A DNA stretch of 64,000 nucleotides, from NCBI GenBank assembly GCA_019749945.1, contig JAIEPF010000003.1, forward strand, positions 62,001 to 126,000, given 5' to 3'. The translations under genes and the position numbers were made by a program. The notes under the pieces are model-generated. The model saw only the letters and a program-made list of their open reading frames with translations, was not told where the DNA came from and did not search any database. This DNA comes from Burkholderiales bacterium. GTDB taxonomy: Bacteria > Pseudomonadota > Gammaproteobacteria > Burkholderiales > SG8-41. The stretch's first letter is position 1; each line of letters begins with the position of its first letter. Positions 58,908 to 64,000 of this stretch are shown here, in pieces.

Positions 58908-60557
58908 TCAGATTACCGCATCGCTGTCGGTGTTTTTCAGCACGACGCGATTGCGGCCGCCCTGTTTGGCTTCGTACATCGCATGATCGGCAATCCGCAC
59001 CAGCTCCTCGGCGGTTTCGTCCAGCTTGCGGCTGACAACCACACCGAATGAAGCGGTGATCACGCCCAGGGAATCACCGCCGTAAGTCAATTTGAGGCCG
59101 GCGATTTCCGCGCGCACCGCTTCGGCCCGCGCCAGCGCGATATCGTCGGCCGCCTCGGGCAGCACGATGACAAATTCCTCGCCGCCGTGACGCGCGACAA
59201 TGTCGGAGCCGCGCACCACGGCGCGGATGGCATAGGTCACGTTTTTCAGCACCAGATCTCCGGCCTCATGGCCCCAGCGGTCGTTGATTTGTTTGAAGTG
59301 GTCGATATCCAGCAGGATCACTGCCAGCGGCGTCTGTTTGCGGCGGGCACGCATCAGTTCGGCGCCCAGTGCCTCCCACAGGTAACGCCGGTTCGGCAGG
59401 CCGGTCAGCTGATCCGTCGCCGCCTGCTGGTTCAGCCGCTGCATCGCCTCCTGCAACTGCCGGTCGCGGCTCTGCAGGTCCTGCGCCATCGCGTCCAGCG
59501 CCGCACCGAGGCGGGTCAGTTCTTCATTGCCCGGGCCAAAACCGCTGCGCGCGCCGAGGTCACCGCCGCGAACCCTGTCCGCCATGTCGAGCAGCACACG
59601 AAACCGGCGCAACACAAAAATCTCGGCGCCGTACCAGGCCAGGACCATCACCAGCAGCGTAACCGCAGCGATGCCGAACAGCGTCCGCCTCAGCAGCTGA
59701 TCCGCTTCGGCAAATATCACCTGGGTGGGAATGCTGACCACCACCCGGATCGGCGCGACACTGTCCGGATTCATGCCGACATTCTCCACCGCATACAGCC
59801 GTGTCACGCCGGCCATGTCGGTCGCAATGAACGTGCCTTTGCGCGTCAGCTGGACCTCCCGCAGCGCACCGGCATTTGCAGATTTCTCGCCGACGCGGAC
59901 ACCGGCAGCGGGATATTGCGCAAGCACGATGTCATTGCGGTCATAGATGGTGACCACCCGGCCCACACCCTGCGGGTTCGCGCCTTCACGCCGCATTTCA
60001 CCCTGTTCGATGAAGGTCGACAGGTTGAGGCTGGCGAACACCACGCCCCGCGGCCGCTTGTCGGCGTCAAACACCGGATACGCGAAATTGATGCCCGATT
60101 GCCCCGACGTGCGTCCGACCTGATATTCCCCGACGGTGAATTTGCCGCTGTCCATGGCCATTCTGAAATAGGGCCGGTCGCCGACGTTGATCTTGAAGTC
60201 GGGATTCGCAATCGAGGAATTGCAGTGCAGCGTGCCGTCGGGCAGGATCACCCCGGCCGCACGGAAAATGCCGCCGATTTCAGCTGACAGCCTGTCGAAA
60301 TATTCGTGGCAGGACTGGCGATCGCGCAGCAGGCTGTCCATGTTCGCCGCCATGGTCACCAGCAGCTGGCGCGCATTCAGGATCAGCTGTTCCGGCCGCT
60401 TCGCGGTGAGTTCGGCGATCAGGCGCAATTCATCGCGCTCACCGGCTTCGGCGGCGGCACGCTGCGCGATGCCGTTGTACAGGGTCAGCCCCAGTATCGG
60501 CAACGCGGACGCAAATACCAGGACTACGATGCGTAAGCGGGCGTTGAGATTGATCAC
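58908..60557 (-). CDS. Membrane diguanylate cyclase (dCache-HAMP-GGDEF)
   Basis: A 549-aa protein that should make c-di-GMP from GTP. Membrane helices at about residues 8-28 and 292-310 flank a periplasmic double Cache domain. A HAMP segment (about 311-365) leads to the GGDEF domain: TDQLTGLPNRRYLWEALG, DIDHFKQINDRWGHEAGD and the active GGEEF at residues 458-462. The product-inhibition site RxxD is present as RGSD (449-452), five residues before it. The Cache style resembles the histidine kinase at 6758-8584. It is transcribed on its own toward the terminator at 58859. The ligand is unknown. Confidence 0.95.
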   Translation of the reverse strand: MINLNARLRIVVLVFASALPILGLTLYNGIAQRAAAEAGERDELRLIAELTAKRPEQLILNARQLLVTMAANMDSLLRDRQSCHEYFDRLSAEIGGIFRAAGVILPDGTLHCNSSIANPDFKINVGDRPYFRMAMDSGKFTVGEYQVGRTSGQSGINFAYPVFDADKRPRGVVFASLNLSTFIEQGEMRREGANPQGVGRVVTIYDRNDIVLAQYPAAGVRVGEKSANAGALREVQLTRKGTFIATDMAGVTRLYAVENVGMNPDSVAPIRVVVSIPTQVIFAEADQLLRRTLFGIAAVTLLVMVLAWYGAEIFVLRRFRVLLDMADRVRGGDLGARSGFGPGNEELTRLGAALDAMAQDLQSRDRQLQEAMQRLNQQAATDQLTGLPNRRYLWEALGAELMRARRKQTPLAVILLDIDHFKQINDRWGHEAGDLVLKNVTYAIRAVVRGSDIVARHGGEEFVIVLPEAADDIALARAEAVRAEIAGLKLTYGGDSLGVITASFGVVVSRKLDETAEELVRIADHAMYEAKQGGRNRVVLKNTDSDAVI

Positions 60558-60637
60558 GGTTCGCTGCAGCTTTTTTTATGGTTGTGCCGGGCCACGAATT
60601 CAGGTTAACAATCCTGTCCAGCGCCGTCCAGCATCAA

Positions 60638-62063
60638 TCATCGCGGATCCAGCGGCGTCAACCGCGCCAGGCCGAGCAACTGTTCCAGATAGGCGGCATG
60701 GGCAAACAGCGCCGCTTCGCCACGCGGTTTGCCGACCACCTGCAAACCGACCGGCAATCCGTCCCGGGTAAATCCGCCGGGGATCGCCAGCACCGGGCAG
60801 GCGGTCATGGTCAATGCATAAGTCAGCACCAGCCAGCCCATGTAACCATCAAAGGCCACGCCGTCCCAGCTGGCGGGATAACGCCAGTCGACATCGAACG
60901 GTGGACACAGCGTCGCCGGGCAGATCAGCGCATCGTACTGTTCGAAGAATGCTGCGGCGCGGCGGATGATCTCGCCCTGTGCGATTTCAGCGGCGACCAC
61001 ATCGGTCAGTTTCAGGCCCAGGCCGAATTCGGCGTTTTCCACCACTTCCGCTTTCAGCACATCGCGGTATTGTTTGAGCAAGGGCGCGACTCGGGCGATA
61101 TACACCGCACCGCGCAGCGTCAGAAAATTTTTGCCGGCGTCGTTGAGATCGGGGTGTGTATGTTCAACTTCGACACCATCGGCCGCCAGTCTGCCGGCCA
61201 CGGCATCCAATACCCCCCCGCACTTCACGATCAACGACGGGGGCGATGCCGAGATCGGCGCTGACCGCCACGCGCAGCGGTTTTTGCGGCCGCGCCGCGG
61301 CCTGCGTGAATGACGGCAGCGGTGTACTCGACCAAAGCGGCGGCGACAGCGGATCGCGCGCATCGAACCCGGCCTCGGCATCGAACATCAGCGCCACGTC
61401 GGCCACGGTGCGCGCCATCGGCCCTTCGACCGACAGCGGATTGAAGGGCTGTTTCTGGATGCGCGCCACCATACCCGGACTGGGACGCAGGCCGCTGACC
61501 GAACAGAAAGCCGCGGGGGTGCGGATGCTGCCACCGAAATCGTTGCCGGTCGCGAGCCACACCTGCCCCGCCGCCAGCGCCGCGGCGCTGCCGCCGGAAG
61601 AACCGCTGGCGCTTTTGCGCGTGTCCCAGGGGTTGCGCGTCGCGCCGAATACATCGTTGAAAGTGTTGCCGCCGGCGGCAAACTCCGGCAGATTGGTTTT
61701 GCCGATGACGATGGCGCCATGGGCTTCAAGCCGGCGCACCACCGGATCCGAGGCCGGTGCAATGCGGTTCTCATGTACGCGCGAACCCGAGGTGCAGCGC
61801 ACCCCTTCGACATCAGTATTGTCCTTGACCGCAATCGGCAGGCCATGCAGGAACCCGGCGGGAACATCGCCGTGTTTACGCTGCATCAGCCGCTGCGCAT
61901 GCGCCCGCGCACGATCGAAACACAGCGTGACCATGGCATTGATTTCCGGGTTGGTTGCGGCGATGCGCGCTTCGGCGGCATCGATCAGTTCCAGCGGCGA
62001 CACATCGCCGCGGCGCAACTGCGCCACAGCTTCAGCGGCAGTCCATTTTATGAATTCGTGCAT
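60638..62063 (-). pseudogene. Amidase-signature enzyme, frameshifted at a G7/C7 tract
   Basis: The amidase begins at the ATG 62063 (MHEFIKWTAAEAVAQL) with a GAGGAA site. The Ser-Ser-Lys residues are intact in HGLPIAVKDNTDVEG, ASGSSGGSAAALAAG and GNDFGGSIRTPAA. The frame is lost at seven C (61213-61219 on the + strand), after VDREVRGG. One base fewer would give GGVLDAVAGRLAADGVEV, and the rest to the stop 60638 is family-like (ALICPATLCPPFDVDWRY, LAIPGGFTRDGLPVGLQVVG). As in the Bug gene at 23895, the lesion is +1 in a 7-nt homopolymer: a true inactivation or a base-calling error. Amidases of this family hydrolyse amides of aryl or acyl compounds. Confidence 0.88.
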
Positions 62064-62182
62064 CGCCCGTTCCTCACATGTGCTGCGGTTTTGTCTGCAG
62101 TATAGCGGTCGGGAGCGCCGCGAACGTGATAGGCTTTCGCTCCCCGCAGCACCCCAATAAAACAGTACAGGAACGCATCCCC

Positions 62183-63880
62183 ATGACGGCCAAATCCGCC
62201 ACCCGCCCGCTGCTGCAGAGCGGCGCGCAAATCCTCGTCGATTCACTGATCACCCACGGCGCCAGCATCGGCTTCGGCGTGCCCGGAGAATCCTATCTTG
62301 CGGTGCTGGACGCAATCTATGAGCGCAGCGACGAATTCAAATTCATCATCTGCCGCCAGGAAGGCGGCGTCACCAACATGGCCGACGCCTATGGCAAGCT
62401 GACCGGACAGCCGGGCATCGCCTTTGTCACCCGCGGGCCGGGTGCCACCAACGCCTCGATCGGCGTACACACCGCGCATCAGGATTCAACACCGCTGATC
62501 CTGTTCATCGGTCAGGTCGGCAACGATGTCGTTGAGCGCGAAGCCTTCCAGGAAATCGATTTCCGCCGCATGTTCGGACCGATGTGCAAATGGGTGGCAC
62601 AGATCGACCGCGCCGACCGCGTCGCCGAATACATCAGCCATGCCTTCCATGTCGCGACCTCGGGCCGTCCCGGTCCGGTGGTGCTGGCACTGCCCGAAGA
62701 CATGCAGACGGAAATGGCGCCGGCGTCGAAGGCCGCGCATTACCAGCGTGTCGCGGCGAATCCTGGTGAATTCGACATGCACAAGCTGCGCGATTTGCTG
62801 GGCAAGGCCAAAAAACCGCTGATGATGGTCGGCGGTGGCGGCTGGAACAAACAGGCGAGCGAAGACATCCTCGCCTTTGCCCGCGCCTTCAACCTGCCGG
62901 TGTGCGCCTCCTTCCGTTGCCAGGATCTGGTCGACAACCGTGACCCGCATTACATCGGCGATGTCGCCGTCGGCCTCAATCCGAAACTTGCGGAACGCAT
63001 CAAGACCTGCGACCTGATGCTGGTGGTCGGCGCACGGCTCGGTGAATGGACCACCGCCAACTACACGCTGTTCGACATTCCCCGCCCCGCACAGAAACTG
63101 GTGCATGTGCATGCCGGCGCCGAAGAACTCGGCCGCGTCTACCAGGGCGAACTGCTGATCAACAGCGGCATGCCGGAATTTGCCGCGGCGGCGAAAAAAC
63201 TGGCCCCGGTGAAACCGGCCTGGGATGCCTGGACCAAAGAAGCCCGCGCCGAGCTCGAAGCCTGGCAGCAGCCGGTCAAGACGCCGGGCAAACTCAACAT
63301 GAGTGAAGTGATGGTTTACCTGCGCAAACGCCTGCCGCCCGAAACCATCGTCACCAACGGCGCCGGCAATTTCGCGGTCTGGGTGCACCGCTTCTATCCC
63401 TATCCCGGTTTCCGCACCCAGTTGGCCCCGACCAGCGGCGCGATGGGTTATGGCGTGCCTTCGGGTGTTGCCGCAAAAATCACCCATCCGAAACGCCCGG
63501 TGATCTCGTTCTCCGGCGACGGCTGCTTCCTGATGAACGGCCAGGAACTGGCGACCGCCGCGCAATATGACGCCAGGGTGATTTTCATCGTCGTCAACAA
63601 CGGCATGTTCGGCACCATTCGTATGCACCAGGAACGCGATTTCCCGGATCGTGTCAGCGGCACACAGCTGAAAAACCCGGACTTCGCCGCACTGGCCCGC
63701 GCTTACGGATTACACGGCGAGATCGTCGAAAAGACCGAGGATTTCGAGGCCGCCTTCGAACGCGCCTGGTCGGCGAAAACCGCATCCCTGCTCGAACTGC
63801 GCATCGATCCGGATGCGATCTCGCCGCGCACCACGCTGTCGGCGATCACCGCCGAAGCGAAGAAAAACAGAAAAGCTTAG
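62183..63880 (+). CDS. Thiamine-diphosphate-dependent enzyme, acetolactate synthase-like
   Basis: A 565-aa ThDP enzyme with three domains. The N-terminal Pyr domain has FGVPGESYLAVLDAIYE and the catalytic Glu in ICRQEGGVTNMADAYG; the central domain includes VGGGGWNKQASEDILAFAR; the C-terminal PP domain has the metal site ISFSGDGCFLMNGQELATA and VIFIVVNNGMFGTIRMHQ. It resembles acetolactate synthase large subunits and related decarboxylases, but no small regulatory subunit gene (ilvN) is next to it, so its reaction may be a decarboxylation or ligation in catabolism. The start at 62183 follows a CAGGAAC site. Its TAG stop lies within a copy of the TTAGCC repeat. Confidence 0.9.
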   Translation: MTAKSATRPLLQSGAQILVDSLITHGASIGFGVPGESYLAVLDAIYERSDEFKFIICRQEGGVTNMADAYGKLTGQPGIAFVTRGPGATNASIGVHTAHQDSTPLILFIGQVGNDVVEREAFQEIDFRRMFGPMCKWVAQIDRADRVAEYISHAFHVATSGRPGPVVLALPEDMQTEMAPASKAAHYQRVAANPGEFDMHKLRDLLGKAKKPLMMVGGGGWNKQASEDILAFARAFNLPVCASFRCQDLVDNRDPHYIGDVAVGLNPKLAERIKTCDLMLVVGARLGEWTTANYTLFDIPRPAQKLVHVHAGAEELGRVYQGELLINSGMPEFAAAAKKLAPVKPAWDAWTKEARAELEAWQQPVKTPGKLNMSEVMVYLRKRLPPETIVTNGAGNFAVWVHRFYPYPGFRTQLAPTSGAMGYGVPSGVAAKITHPKRPVISFSGDGCFLMNGQELATAAQYDARVIFIVVNNGMFGTIRMHQERDFPDRVSGTQLKNPDFAALARAYGLHGEIVEKTEDFEAAFERAWSAKTASLLELRIDPDAISPRTTLSAITAEAKKNRKA

Positions 63881-63906
63881 CCACAGAGGACACAGAGTTC
63901 ACAGAG
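63877..63906 (+). repeat. Dispersed repeat TTAGCCACAGAGG, copy 2
   Basis: Identical over 30 nt to 49573-49602. It provides the TAG stop codon of the ThDP gene and comes just before the GxxExxY gene start. Confidence 0.85.
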
Positions 63907-63917
63907 GAACCCCATCC

Positions 63918-64000
63918 ATGGATGATGCTACCGAGCGCATCATAGGCGCCGCCATCGAAGTGCATCGTATTCTTGGCCCGGGGCTGCTGGAATCAGTTTA
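63918..64000 (+). CDS. GxxExxY family protein, N-terminal part (runs off window)
   Basis: The last 83 bases encode MDDATERIIGAAIEVHRILGPGLLESV, the opening of the GxxExxY (PDDEXK_3) family, small proteins with a nuclease-like fold of unknown role that are often spread with repeats. The E and Y of the motif lie beyond the window edge. A copy of the dispersed TTAGCC repeat precedes it. Length and activity cannot be judged here. Confidence 0.85.
   Translation, partial: MDDATERIIGAAIEVHRILGPGLLESV

Noticed and set aside
1..64000. tRNA or rRNA genes
   Set aside because: No cloverleaf-like sequence with a conserved GTTCRANNC arm or rRNA core sequence was recognised by eye; a dedicated scan would settle it.

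Overview
The window is GC-rich chromosomal DNA that looks betaproteobacterial, most likely Burkholderiales-like. The evidence is four periplasmic receptors of the Bug/TctC type, a CaiB/BaiF CoA-transferase, an MmgE/PrpD protein, housekeeping blocks in the order usual for that class (pmbA-darP-mog, glyA-nrdR-ribD-ribE-ribB-ribH-nusB, thiL-pgpA-pncC-recA-recX-alaS), and a RibB protein with a degenerate GTP cyclohydrolase tail. I saw no rRNA, tRNA, CRISPR array or prophage.

Layout. 1-6.3 kb (+ strand mostly): a ComA-like phosphosulfolactate synthase homologue, a TcuA-like flavoprotein and a class II aldolase, then a DUF4870 protein, a YheT-like hydrolase and a phosphomannomutase/phosphoglucomutase. 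6.3-9.0 kb (-): a receiver-only response regulator, its Cache-domain histidine kinase and a small secreted protein. 9.0-14.8 kb (-): alaS, a 72-aa membrane protein, recX, recA (with a LexA box), pncC, pgpA. 14.8-18.5 kb: an accessory insert between pgpA and thiL, holding a VapBC-type pair, a REP-associated transposase (RAYT), a REP-like hairpin and a lower-GC three-gene unit whose last gene is truncated. 18.5-31.2 kb: thiL, then mixed metabolic and surface genes: a Bug receptor; a frameshifted Bug receptor / MmgE-PrpD / VOC operon; a TylF-like methyltransferase; a glycosyltransferase; a decayed MFS remnant; an ECF sigma / anti-sigma / DUF3455 unit; and a TetR regulator with a striking double palindrome upstream of a flavin monooxygenase. 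31.2-37.0 kb (-): nusB, the riboflavin genes, nrdR, glyA. 37-46.9 kb: hydrolase, Bug receptor, mandelate-racemase-like enzyme, Kef-type antiporter, lectin-like secreted protein, duplicated SnoaL protein, low-GC GIY-YIG protein, MFS transporter, TRAP receptor. 46.9-50.4 kb: pmbA, darP, mog, carboxylesterase. 50.5-64 kb: Bug receptor, a 2OG-Fe(II) oxygenase/FkbM pair, CoA-transferase, GNAT, PilZ-like protein, UMF1-type MFS, glycine-zipper lipoprotein, Cache-GGDEF diguanylate cyclase, a frameshifted amidase, a ThDP enzyme and the start of a GxxExxY protein.

Themes. The conserved core looks interrupted by accessory DNA between nusB and thiL and between thiL and pgpA. Dispersed repeats are frequent: RAYT-linked REP hairpins, a 30-nt TTAGCCACAGAGG element in two full copies plus a partial inverted copy, and recurring AT-rich motifs in short intergenic gaps. 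Two genes are broken by +1 changes, both in 7-nt G/C runs; this could be assembly error or real decay. Boundaries, frames and motifs come from reading the sequence; all functional assignments rest on recognised family motifs and were not checked by search.
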